This document shows positions 47,699 through 57,934 of a stretch of DNA of 64,000 bases, one piece after another. Numbering within the stretch: position 1 is the stretch's first letter; each line of letters starts with the position of its first letter. The notes beneath the pieces are model-generated. The model ran no database searches. It saw only the letters and a program-made list of their open reading frames with translations, and was not told the DNA's origin. This DNA comes from Chitinophaga sp. E66 (lineage in GTDB: Bacteria > Bacteroidota > Bacteroidia > Chitinophagales > Chitinophagaceae), in assembly GCA_019285755.1 (NCBI GenBank), contig CP079103.1:6171001-6235000 (forward strand). The letters run 5' to 3'. A program made the translations under genes and the position numbers.

Positions 47699-49423
47699 TT
47701 AAGCCAGTGCTTGCGTATGCAGGTGCTGGCTTAACTGCTGTAAGAGGGTAGCTCTGTCATAGGGTTTACGGATAACGCCCTGCGCGCCCAGATCTATCCA
47801 CTGTTCTGCAGGACCACTTTTGCCTGTGATCATGATCACGGGGATGTGTTTGTATCGTTGGTCTGCCTTAATGAATTGCAGGGTTTCTGCGCCGTTCATG
47901 AATTGCATGTTATCGTCGAGGATAATACCATCTGGCGGTGTAGGATTGCTTTCGAGTTTTTCAATCAGTTGTCTGCCGTCAATGCTGGCGGTAACGGCGC
48001 AGCCGAATGATTGCAAAAGGGATGTGAGCAGTTTGTTCTGCATGAGATCGTCTTCAGCGATGCTGAGGTTCAACCCGGCAAGTTGATGAATGATCTGTGC
48101 CGGTTGTGCCGATTCCGGCGCCTGGCCGGCGACAAGGGGGAACGAAATAGTAAAGGTCGTTTCGCCGTTTTCACTTGTTACGTGATAGGTACCTTCGCAC
48201 TGGTCCATGATATTACGGACGATATACAGTCCAAGGCCGGAGCCTTCGATTTTGTTATTATGTTTCGCGGTCATGAACTTATTGAACAACAACTTGATTT
48301 TTTCCTGCGGAATGTCGGGGCATTGATTGGCGATGGAAATTTCAAGGGAGTTGTTGTTTTCTGTTCCTTTGACGCGCACATGGATTGGGGTGCCCTCCCG
48401 CCCGTATTTCACTGCATTGGAAATTAAATTTGTTATGGCGATGCCCATTTGAAGCGGATCGCTTTCGATATGTGAAGGTAAAGCACCGTCGTAATCCAGC
48501 TGTATCTGCATGCGATGTGATTCCGCTTTGATTTCCTGGATCTTGATAATGTTGTCGATGAAGCCTCGCAGCTCAAAATTCTCAGGTTGCATTTCTGAGC
48601 GGCCACCGTTTTCAATCTCGCCCATGTTCAGCACGTTATTAACGATATTGCGCATGCCGTGATTGATCGTGGATAATTGTTCTAAATAGGGCTTCAGTTT
48701 TTCGTACTCCGGATTGTCTTTTATTTCCGTGTTAAGAAGGTCTATTAGGATAGAGTTAGACGCCAGGTTATTACGCATTTCATGGGACGTCTTGAAAATC
48801 AACATAGATACCTGGTTGAGGAGGATTTTGTTCTCCCGGATATCCTGCACAAAATACCCAAGTACCAGTGCGTCAAAAAGAAGGAAGCAGGGCAATGCTA
48901 CCCAACGAAGCAGGTATTGGAATTCTTCGGCCAGCTGTAAGGGCGGAACGATGTTGTAGTAATAGTTTATCTCCAGCGCAATTAACGTGAAAATCGCCGC
49001 TGCGATACCCGTAATACGCTGCCACCGTTTTTTATAGACCAGGAAACTGATCCCGAAAATGAATACCAGGATCAGGGAAATATTGATGATTTTGCCCAGA
49101 ATCGCGGCAAAGTAGAGCGCACAAAGGCAATGTGCCAGCAATACGGCAAGGCTGGCCGCTTCGTACTTCTTCTTCTTATTCAGGAAGATGATCCCCAGAA
49201 ATATAGATCCCTCAAAAATTGCGGGTATGAGTATGCCGTTTTCTCCTGAATACAGGTAGAAGAAGAATCCTATGGAAATCGCCAGTAGTGCGGTAATCAG
49301 GCAAATACTGTTGACAGTCCGTATTTTGTGCGCCTTCTCTTCGGGTAAACCTTTCGAACCTGCAGCTATAATCTGGTTAACCCAACCGGCAAAGGTTGAC
49401 AGTATGTAGGCGGGGTAGCGCAT
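47699..49423 (-). CDS. Hybrid sensor histidine kinase with receiver domain
   Basis: About 574 residues, one intact frame. A hydrophobic N-terminal half with about six membrane helices (SICLITALLAISIGFFFYLYS through FLLFDALVLGYFV) leads into a DHp domain with His214 in FKTSHEMRNNLASNS. The ATPase has NLISNAVKYGREGTP (N box) and GSGLGLYIVRNIMDQCEG (G2). The C-terminal receiver domain has LSIAEDDLMQN, phospho-acceptor Asp in GIILDDNMQFMNG and Lys in GVIRKPY. ATG49423 is preferred over an in-frame TTG at 49498. It converges on the terpene synthase with a 15-bp gap. Confidence 0.9.
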   Translation of the reverse strand: MRYPAYILSTFAGWVNQIIAAGSKGLPEEKAHKIRTVNSICLITALLAISIGFFFYLYSGENGILIPAIFEGSIFLGIIFLNKKKKYEAASLAVLLAHCLCALYFAAILGKIINISLILVFIFGISFLVYKKRWQRITGIAAAIFTLIALEINYYYNIVPPLQLAEEFQYLLRWVALPCFLLFDALVLGYFVQDIRENKILLNQVSMLIFKTSHEMRNNLASNSILIDLLNTEIKDNPEYEKLKPYLEQLSTINHGMRNIVNNVLNMGEIENGGRSEMQPENFELRGFIDNIIKIQEIKAESHRMQIQLDYDGALPSHIESDPLQMGIAITNLISNAVKYGREGTPIHVRVKGTENNNSLEISIANQCPDIPQEKIKLLFNKFMTAKHNNKIEGSGLGLYIVRNIMDQCEGTYHVTSENGETTFTISFPLVAGQAPESAQPAQIIHQLAGLNLSIAEDDLMQNKLLTSLLQSFGCAVTASIDGRQLIEKLESNPTPPDGIILDDNMQFMNGAETLQFIKADQRYKHIPVIMITGKSGPAEQWIDLGAQGVIRKPYDRATLLQQLSQHLHTQALA

Positions 49424-49876
49424 ATTTGGGCTTTTTAGAATCGTTCCAGCGTGGTTTTTCCAATAATTCAGATCGGGTTTCAATGAACAAGATACCAAAT
49501 AAATCTTCTGTTTTTGTTAATTGATTGTAAATAGTCACACGAACGTTCTATCTGCCGCCTGGTCCGCCCATCAATTCCGGACAGCATCATCCCTCCATCT
49601 CATAACTTACAGGTTTACAGGACTATTTGTTATTGAAATGTAAATAACATGTAACGCATTAGCGATGGCAGGCGGTAAGATACCTCATACCACCGATTTA
49701 TACATTTTTAAACAGGTTTCCGTTTAAAAAATGGATATGATCTCCTTTCAAACTATTTCGAGGCATTTCAAAATGTTAACATTATCATAAAGCTTAGTTA
49801 GTGTTCGCATAACATACCGGCAGTTCCTTTGCGCCTTCGGAATGCCTTTTTGCTGAACATCTAATCGCTTAGCTAT
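49424..49876. other. AT-rich divergent promoter region
   Basis: Spacer between the divergent hybrid kinase gene and the SusC operon. No ORF or strong hairpin is visible. AT-rich stretches at 49690-49800 and a TTCCTTTG at 49824-49831 may contain promoter elements, but no clear -33/-7 pair was found. Confidence 0.4.
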
Positions 49877-52800
49877 ATGAATAAAACACTACTACAGTTA
49901 CTCGCCTCCCTCTTTTGGTGCGTAGTCCTGTTGATGCCGGACCAACTTTACGCCCAGTCGGAAATGCCTGTGAAAGGCACCGTACGCACGGCGGACAATG
50001 GCACCCTCATGCCCGGGGTCACCATCCTCGCCAATGGTAAACTCGTAGGCATGACCGACCAGAACGGCGCCTTCTCCTCAAGATCGATGAAAAGGGAACC
50101 ACCCTTTCTTTCTCTATGATCGGTTATGAGAAAATGACATTCGTGGTAAACCAGGTAAGCCCTGAGCTGAAACTCGTCATGAAGTCTGCCGCCAGCAACC
50201 TGAACGAGCACGTAGTAACAACCGCGCTCGGCATCAAACGCGCCGAAAAAGCGCTGGGTTATGCACAGCAGACCATCGGCTCGGACGCGCTGACAGACGC
50301 CCGCCCCAATAACTGGTCGGACGCGCTCCGCGGTAAAGTAGCAGGCCTCAATATCGCCGGCCTGGGCGGCCCCTCAATTCCCAGGAGATCCGCCTCCGCG
50401 GCGAGTCTTCCCTCACTACCAACGGCAACGCCGCGCTCGTAGTGGTAGACGGTATCCCCGTAAACGGAAGCCTCACCACTTCCGGCGCTTCCAATATGTA
50501 CATGGGCGGAGATGCTTCCATCGACGTGCCCGTAGACTTCGGCAACGGTATCGCCGACATCAACCCTGACGATATCGAGAGCATCTCCGTGCTGAAAGGC
50601 CCCGGCGCCACCGCGCTCTACGGCAGCCGCGCCGCCAACGGCGCCGTGCTCATCACCACCAAATCCGGTAAAACCCGCAAAGGGCTCGGTATCTCCCTCA
50701 ACTCCAATACCAGCTTCGATGTGATCACCCGGTGGCCCGACTGGCAATATGAATACGGCCAGGGCGACGGTAAAACGAACTATAACGCCGACGGAGAAAT
50801 GTACTACTCCTATGGCGCTACGGCAGACGGCCGCAGCACCGGCGGCAGCTCCAGCGCTTTCGGGCCTAAGTTCAACGGTCAAATGTATTACCAGTACGAC
50901 CCCACCATCTTCACGACGGGTAAAGAAAGGACCCCTGGGTTCCGTACAAGGATAACCGCAAAGATTACTGGCAGACCGGCCGCACCACCACCAACAGCAT
51001 CACCCTCGATAATTCGGGAGATGCCGGTACCGTGCGCGCGTCGCTGACCCGTACCGACAATAAATGGATCATGCCTTCTATGGGCTTTGAGCGGACGACC
51101 GCTTCCGTGAACGCCGGTTACAAGATATCCAGCAAGATCCGCGTGAGCTCCGTGGTGAATTATACCAACAAGACGAGCGACAACCTGCCGGGCCTGGGGT
51201 ATAACAACCACTCCATCGCCTATTTCATGATCTTCCAGAACCCGAACGTAAACCTCGACTGGTACCGTCCGCTGTGGCGCCCGGGCTTCGAAGGCATAGA
51301 TATGATCCGCCCTTACAGCTCGTTTATCGACAACCCGTTTGCCATGACAGACGAGATCAAGAACGGCCTCCGCAGCAACCAGCTCACCGGCAACATGAAA
51401 GTAGACGCGCAGATCACGCCGAAGCTGAGCCTGATGGTACGCTCCGGTATCAACATGAACCAGCAGGCGCGCGATCAGCGCCGGCCCCGGGATATTAACC
51501 GATACGGGCAAGGCTTCTACCAGACGCAGGCCGTATACAGCCAGGAGATCAACAGCGACTTCCTCCTCACTTACCGCGACGCGTTCAGCCGTGGCAAACT
51601 TTCCCTGAGCGCTTCCGTGGGTGGTAATACCATGACCAGCCAATACAAACGGAACGACAATACATTGGTGGGCCTCGTGGTACCCGGCGTATACAAAATG
51701 ACCAACGGAACCGGCAACCCGCTGGTGGCGACGTATGATGCAGACAAGAAAGTAAACAGCATGTACGGGCTCATCAACCTGTCGTACCGCGATAAGATCT
51801 TCCTGGACCTGACCGGCCGTAACGACTGGTCGAGCACCCTGCCCCAGGAGAACTGGTCATTCTTCTATCCCTCCGCCAACCTGAGCGTGATCCTGAGCGA
51901 TATGATCCGCATGCCGCAATCCATCAGCTTCGCCAAATACCGTTTGTCGGTAGCGCAGGTAGGTAACGACACCGATCCTTACAGAACGAATAAATACTAC
52001 AACCGCAGCGATTTCCCCAGCTCCGCTGAAGCGCCCACGCAGTTGTACAACCTCCACTTCAAACCCGAGATCGCTACCAGTATCGAGACCGGTGTAGACC
52101 TTGGGTTCTTCAAGAACAGGCTGCGCATCGACGCGGCGGTTTATCAAACCAATACAAAGAACCAGATACTGTCCGTTCCCCTGGAACATTCTTCCGGCTT
52201 CAGCTCCGCTATCCTCAACTCCGGCGAGATCCGCAACCGCGGCGTGGAACTGGTAGTGACCGGCACGCCTGTTAAATCGAAGAACTTTACCGGAATATAA
52301 CGGGTACCGGGCTACCACCCGCAGCAAAGTAATGAGCCTGGACCCGAGACTGGGCGGCAGATTGTCGATCATGGGCTCCTCCAGCGCCACGCTTACCGCT
52401 GTGGAAGGACAGATCGCTTCCGCGCTGTATGGCCTGAAATTCGAGCGTGCCCCGGACGGACAGATCATTTACAGCAACGGTCTCCCTGTTGTGACGCAGA
52501 CGACCGAATACATCGGCGATACCAATCCTGACTGGAGAGCCGGTTTGATCAATAACCTGACGTACAAAAACTTCCGCTTCAGCGCTACGTTCGACGGGCA
52601 GTACGGCGGCATCCTGTATTCGCACTCCCATCACAAACTGACCGAACAGGGTAAGCTGAAGCATACGCTGAAAGGCCGTGAAGAAGGTTGGATCGTTGGT
52701 GAAGGCGTGGAGCAGAAAGCGGATGGAACATTTGTTCCCAACACCACCAAGGTGCGCCCGGCCGACTATTACGCACAATACTACCGCCTGAACAATACCG

Positions 52801-53066
52801 AGGCGAACTCGTTCAATGCTTCTTTCCTGAAGTTCCGCGAAGTGTCGCTGGAATACTCGTTCTCCGACAAACTGATCGGCAGAACCTTCCTGAAAGGCGC
52901 CAGCATCGCCGTGTATGGCCGTAACCTGAAAGTATGGTCCGACTTCCCGATCTATGATCCCGAAGTGGCTACGCAAGCTGGCGGTACCGGTATCCTGACC
53001 GGTGTGGAAGTGGGCCAGATGCCGAACCCCGCCACCTTCGGCGTAAACCTGAAAGTAAAACTGTAA
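49877..53066 (+). CDS. SusC/RagA-type TonB-dependent receptor
   Basis: First gene of a SusC/SusD/phosphoesterase operon, about 1,063 residues. Signal peptide MNKTLLQLLASLFWCVVLLM, cut after LYAQ; carboxypeptidase-regulatory-like domain (MPVKGTVRTADNGTLMPGVTI); plug with AALVVVDGIPVNGSL, DDIESISVLKGPGATALYGSRAANGAVLITTKSG; and a barrel ending in GVNLKVKL. Frame breaks lie near 50080, 50375, 50935-51045 and 52295. Specificity is inferred from the operon: the following phosphoesterase hints at a phosphorylated ligand. Confidence 0.93.
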
Positions 53067-53085
53067 TCATCCAAAAAAGCGCAAC

Positions 53086-54545
53086 ATGACATTCTCTTAT
53101 ATAGGCAAACACATCCGCACCATCAGCCTGATCTCCGCTGCAGCTGCTACGCTGGCGATGGGCGGTTGCACCAAAGACTTCCGGAGACCAACTCCGATCC
53201 GAACCGCCTGGAAAGCATTACGCCGGGTACCCTGCTGAACCCTACCATCTATGGCATCGCTTCATTCAACATCAACCGCAGCCGCGCATTCACTTTTGAG
53301 TTGATGCAGGTGGCGGGAGGTTATCCCAACGAGAACGTGGACGACCAGATATTCCTGTACGACTTCCGGGAGGATGTAGGTAACAATACCTGGACCACCA
53401 ACTATAAATGGCTGGCCAACGCGAGGGAAATGGAACTGAACGCGGCCAGGCTGGGCAATGGTAACTATCATGCTATTTCGCTGACGCTGAAGGCGCTGAT
53501 GTATTCCCAGTTGACGGACTGCTTTGGAGATATACCTATGAGCGACGCGCTCAGCGGTGAAGACGGCAAGTTCTTCCCAACATTCGACAAGCAGGAAGAT
53601 GTATACAAAACCATGCTGGCCGACCTGGAAAAGGCGGATACGACTTATGGTAAGGGTTCTACGGCAACATATGCCGCTGATCTGCTGTATGGCAATGATT
53701 TCACCAAATGGCGTAAGTTCACCAATTCCCTCCGCCTGCGCCTCCTGCTCCGCTCTGCCGGCCGCATGCCCGGGAACTACGCGAAGATGGCGGAGATCAT
53801 CAATAACCCGGCGAAGTATCCCATCTTTACCGCCAATGCGGACGCCGCTGTGTTGAATATTTCCGGTACTGTTCCCAATATCTCTCCCTGGAGCCGTCCG
53901 CAGGACTATAGCAACGGTCGTTCCTGGAACGAGTTCTTCATCAAGAACCTGAACGATGTAAACGATCCCCGCCTGAAGCTGTTTGCGAGTGTGGCCAGGG
54001 GTAAGGATAACGCGAATCTTGGTTACAAGGGGCTTCCCATCACCTATATGGAATCCCAGAGCAGTGTAGACTTTACGCCCTCCGGTTTGTTGCAGCGCCT
54101 GGTGATCGCGCCGATGATCGTGCCGGTCATGAGCTATGCGGAAGTGGAGTTTATTAAAGCGGAACTGGCGCAGCGGAATGAGATAACTTCGCCGGCGGAA
54201 ACGTTTTACAACAATGGCGTGAAAGCGGCTATCGAGATGTGGGGCGGCGTGATGCCTGCCAATTATTTTGACGCGCCGGCAGCGAAGTACGACGGTACCC
54301 TCGAGCGCATCATGTTGCAGAAATACTATGCCCTGTTCTTCACGGATTACCAGCAATGGTTCGAGCAACGCCGCACAGGGTTCCCGGTACTGCCGAAAAC
54401 GACCTTCATGTTTAACAATGGTAACATGCCTTCCCGCATGTACTACCCAACTACCGTGAAGATCTACAATACGGATAATTACCTGAAAGCCGCGGAACGC
54501 ATCGGTGGCGATAAGATCAACGTAAAAGTTTGGTGGCAACAATAA
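53086..54545 (+). CDS. SusD/RagB-like lipoprotein (SusD_2/homologue type)
   Basis: About 487 residues, 19 bp after the SusC stop. ATG53086 gives a lipoprotein signal (HIRTISLISAAAATLAMGGC, lipobox Cys before TKDF). NSDPNRLESITPGTLLNPTIY and YHAISLTLKALMYSQLTDCFGDIPMSDALSGEDGKFFPTFDKQEDVYKTMLADLEKAD are standard SusD landmarks; MLQKYYALFFTDYQQWFEQRRTGFPVL closes the fold. One frame break near 53185. It pairs with the upstream receptor. Confidence 0.92.
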
Positions 54546-54556
54546 AAACAATCGAC

Positions 54557-56124
54557 ATGAAAAGGAAGTTTTTAACAGCATGCGCCGTGCTGACACTCAT
54601 CAGCGCCCTGGCTAACGCCCAGGTAAAAGGCCGGGTATTTGAAGATCTGAACGGCAATGGGAAGCCCGATAAAAGGAGAAAGGCCTCGCAGGAGTGAACG
54701 TAAGCAACGGCATCGAGGTAGTGACGACGGATGCCCAGGGCGCTTACGAACTGCCGGAGCGCCAGGCACAGGTGATCTTCGTCATCAAGCCCGCAGGCTA
54801 CCAGTTTGCACTGGATAGCAACAACCTTGCGAAAAACTATTACATCCACAAACCGGAAGGCACGCCGGCCGACTTTAAATACAAAGGCACCGCGCCCACC
54901 GGGCCGATACCGGCCCAGGTGAACTTCGGCCTTCGCAGTCAACCCGAAAGCAATGATTTCCGGGTGCTCGTTTTCGGCGACCCGCAACCTTATACCCTGG
55001 AGGAGATCGCGCATTTCTCCAATGGCGTGGTAGCGGAAGTGACCGGTGTGAAGAACGTAGCCTTCGGCCTCAGCCTGGGCGATCTCGTGGGCGATAACCT
55101 CAGCCTTCATGGCCCTTACATCCAGGCGGTGAAGAAAGTGGGATTGCCGTGGTATAACGTGATCGGTAACCATGATATGAACTACGACGCCAAGGATGAT
55201 CTGCTGTCGGACGAAACATTCGAAGCCAACTTTGGCCCAGCCAACTACGCTTTTAATTACGGCAACGCACACTTCATTATCCTCGACGATATCATCTATC
55301 CCGATCCGCGCGACGGTAAAGGATACTGGGGCGGCCTTCGCGAAGACCAGCTGCAGTTTATCGCCAATGACCTGAAGACCGTACCGAAAGATAAACTGAT
55401 AGTACTGGCCTTCCATATTCCGCTGTTCAACGGGCAAGGCATCGCCTTCAGAACGGAAGACCGTGCCCGCCTTTTCGGGCTGTTGAAGGAATATCCCAAT
55501 ACGTTGTCCATGTCTGCGCATACGCACCTGCAGAGACAGAACTTCTATGGGAAAGAAGATGGTTGGTTGCAGGAAAAGCCCCACCACGAGTATAATGCCG
55601 GTACTACCTCGGGCGATTGGTATTCCGGTGAGCTGAACGAACAGGGTGTTCCCGCTTCCACGATGCGCGACGGCACGCCGAAAGGATATGCCTTCCTGAA
55701 TATCAAGGGCAATCAATACAGTATTGATTACAAGGTGGCGGGTAAATCCGATAACTACCAGATCGGGCTGTCTATTCCGAAAGTGGTGGAGAAAGACCGC
55801 AACAGTTCAGCGGGTATCTACGCCAACTTCTTCATGGGCGCCAAAGGCGATAAAGTGGAATATTCCATTGACGGCGGAGAATGGAAACCGATGGAATATA
55901 TGGAGGCGGCAGACCCTGCTTACCTGGACGTACTGCATAAGTTCGACCATACGGAGCGATTGCTCAACGGCAAGCGACCTTCGCACGCGGAGCTGAGCAC
56001 GCATCTTTGGTGGGTGAAAGCGCCTTTCAAGCTGGCTAAAGGTAAGCACGACGTAAAAGTACGGGCGACCGACCGCTATGGCAAAACCTATGAGCAGCAG
56101 GGCTCTTATACGATCCTCGACTAG
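54557..56124 (+). CDS. Secreted calcineurin-like metallophosphoesterase
   Basis: About 522 residues. Signal peptide MKRKFLTACAVLTLISALANA, then an SdrD/Metallophos_N-like beta domain (VKGRVFEDLNGNGKPDKGEKG, a Ca-type DxNxNG turn), a metallophosphatase core with VFGDPQPY, SLGDLVGDN, VIGNHDMNYD, AFHIPLF and MSAHTHLQR, which supply the dinuclear metal ligands, and a C-terminal beta domain. One frame break near 54680. It follows SusD by 11 bp, so a secreted phosphoesterase works with this SusCD pair. Natural substrate unknown; nucleotides, phospholipids or phosphosugars are possible. Confidence 0.9.
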
Positions 56125-56147
56125 ACTGAAACACAATCATACAAAGA

Positions 56148-56175
56148 ACCGTACGCATCCCGCGTGCGGTTTTTC
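56148..56175. terminator. Intrinsic terminator after the phosphoesterase
   Basis: Nine-bp stem ACCGTACGC/GCGTGCGGT (56148-56156 with 56162-56170, one wobble), T run on the plus strand; it separates two convergent genes. Confidence 0.85.
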
Positions 56176-56179
56176 TTAT

Positions 56180-56892
56180 TTAGGCCAGTGCCATGTAGTG
56201 TTTGCGTTCCGCCGGACTGAGTTTTTCGATGGCATAGCGGAGCATGGTGCGCGGGAGTGTTGCGGCATACTTGTCCAGGAAGGCGTAAAGCTGATCAGGC
56301 GCTTGTTTGCCTGCTTCACGGATCCAGCCGCCAGCGGCTTTCTGTACCAGTTCTTCGGGGTCTTTGCGGAGGATCCCGGCGATTCTGAACGTATCTCCCG
56401 TTTCCCCTTTGCGGAGGAAGTAGGCGGTGCTGACAATGGCGGTACGCCGTTCCACATGTTTTTGGAGCGGGCGAGTTTATCGAGGATATTCCGGGGTTTG
56501 TCGGACAGGTAAGCGCCGATGACGAACTGGGCGGAGCGGTCTATAAGATCCCAGTTATTGATACGGTCGTGGCGGCGCAGGTAGAGGTCATAGAGCGCCT
56601 TGCGCTGTTCCGGCGTGGTCTTTTTGTCGCGTGCCTGGAAATCCATAATGCTGACGGCGCCGGCGCGCAGTTCATGGATATCGCTTTCCAGTAGGCGCTC
56701 CACCTCGGGGAGAGGCATTTTGATGTAGGCTTTGGCCAGTGTGAAGAGTTCTCCCATCTTCACCCCCATGAAGCGGTCGCCTTCGCCATAATCGCCTTTG
56801 CCGGATTTGAAGTAACGCTGGATCTTGCGCAGCTCATCATCTGACTGCAAAGTTTTAAGGGCGTCTGTGAAAGCGCGGGCGGTGAGTTGCAT
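56180..56892 (-). CDS. AlkD-like DNA alkylation repair protein (HEAT-repeat glycosylase)
   Basis: About 237 residues made of paired helices. MQLTARAFTDALKTLQSDDELRKIQRYFKSGKGDYGEGDRFMGVKMGELFTLAKAY, then LLESDIHELRAGAVSIMDFQARDKKTT and RINNWDLIDRSAQFVIGAYL match the AlkD/AlkC-type alkylpurine glycosylase family, with the NNWD(L)ID motif seen at the DNA-binding face. The second half reads NVERRTAIVSTAYFLRKGETGDTFRIA and EAGKQAPDQLYAFLDKYAATLPRTMLRYAIEKL. One frame break near 56460. ATG56892 is chosen because the homology starts there. Confidence 0.88.
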
Positions 56893-57021
56893 GGGGATGG
56901 TTGATAACCGAATGTCGGATATTTCCCATTTATGCAGGGGCATTCCGGACAAGATATGGCTCAAACGCCCGCTGCGGGAAGCCGGTTTTGTCGTAAATTT
57001 CTGATACTTAAAAGATAAACC

Positions 57022-57871
57022 ATGAAAAAGCCCATTGCAGGTTCCATGATGTTCGCCGATCTGACGGTGCCCCATGCTTCGCTGGTCAAAGAATTTTACC
57101 AGGCCGTGCTTGGCTGGGAGATAGAAGGCGTGCCCATGAAAGACGGCGAAGCAGCGTATGAGGATTATATGACCAAAGACGCGGAAGGTAACCCGGTTGG
57201 CGGTGTCTGCCACGCCCGTGGCGTAAACCTGGGTATTCCGCCTGTATGGATGCTGTATATGCATGTGGAAGATCCGCAGCAAAGCATGGACGCCTGTGAG
57301 CGGATGGGCGGGGAAATCGTGAGGGTGGTAAAGAATAAGGAAGGTAATATCCATTATGCCATGCTCCGCGATCCGCAGGGGCTGCCTTTGGAATAGGGAA
57401 CTTCGGTCCTGCGAAAGGCCCGGTCCGGCGGCGAAGGCGGCGATACAGGTCGGGAAGCCACAGGCGGAGGTGTTCGAGGCGATCGTGAACCCGGAGATCA
57501 TGCGCAACTATTTCATATCCCAATCCACAGGCAGGATGACCCCGGGCGTCTCCCTGACCTGGCGGTTTCCGGAATTTGACGGTGATGTGCCGGTGCGGGT
57601 AAAGGAAGTTCAGGAGCCATCGCTTGTGACTTATGGCTGGGATGTTAACGGTCATGAGCTGACGTGCGCTATACGCCTGGAGGCTTTTGCCGGCGGTAAA
57701 GCAACCGTGGTAAGGGTCGAGGAGTCGTCTGCCGAAGGGTACGACCCGGGGCAGGAATGGCTGATCGGCAATACCGAAGGCTGGGCCAATTTCCTGGCCT
57801 GTATGAAAGCCTGGCTGGAATATGGGGTGCACCTGCGCAAGGGAGCATTCGATTTCCGGTTCGTCAGCTAA
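57022..57871 (+). CDS. VOC (glyoxalase)-SRPBCC two-domain protein
   Basis: A VOC domain (FADLTVPHASLVKEFYQAVLGWEIEG, LGIPPVWMLYMHVEDPQQSMDACERMGGEIV, LRDPQGLP) is followed, without an intervening start codon, by an SRPBCC/AHSA1 domain (IQVGKPQAEVFEAIVNPEIMRNYFISQSTGRM, GQEWLIGNTEGWANFLACMKAWLEYG). Two lost bases near 57390 and 57415 restore one frame through GNFGPAKGPGPAAKAA. Alternatively they are two genes whose junction is corrupted; I favour fusion because no ribosome site precedes the second domain. Both domains bind small hydrophobic molecules, so a stress or detoxification role is possible. Confidence 0.68.
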
Positions 57872-57934
57872 GGCTGTTGAGGCGAAAAGGGGACAATACC
57901 CTGCTGGCATAATTTCTGCCCGTTATCGGTAGTT

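Noticed and set aside
53262..55716. Two long minus-strand ORFs (444 and 399 codons) opposite SusD and the phosphoesterase
   Set aside because: Both mirror well-supported plus-strand genes with conserved motifs.
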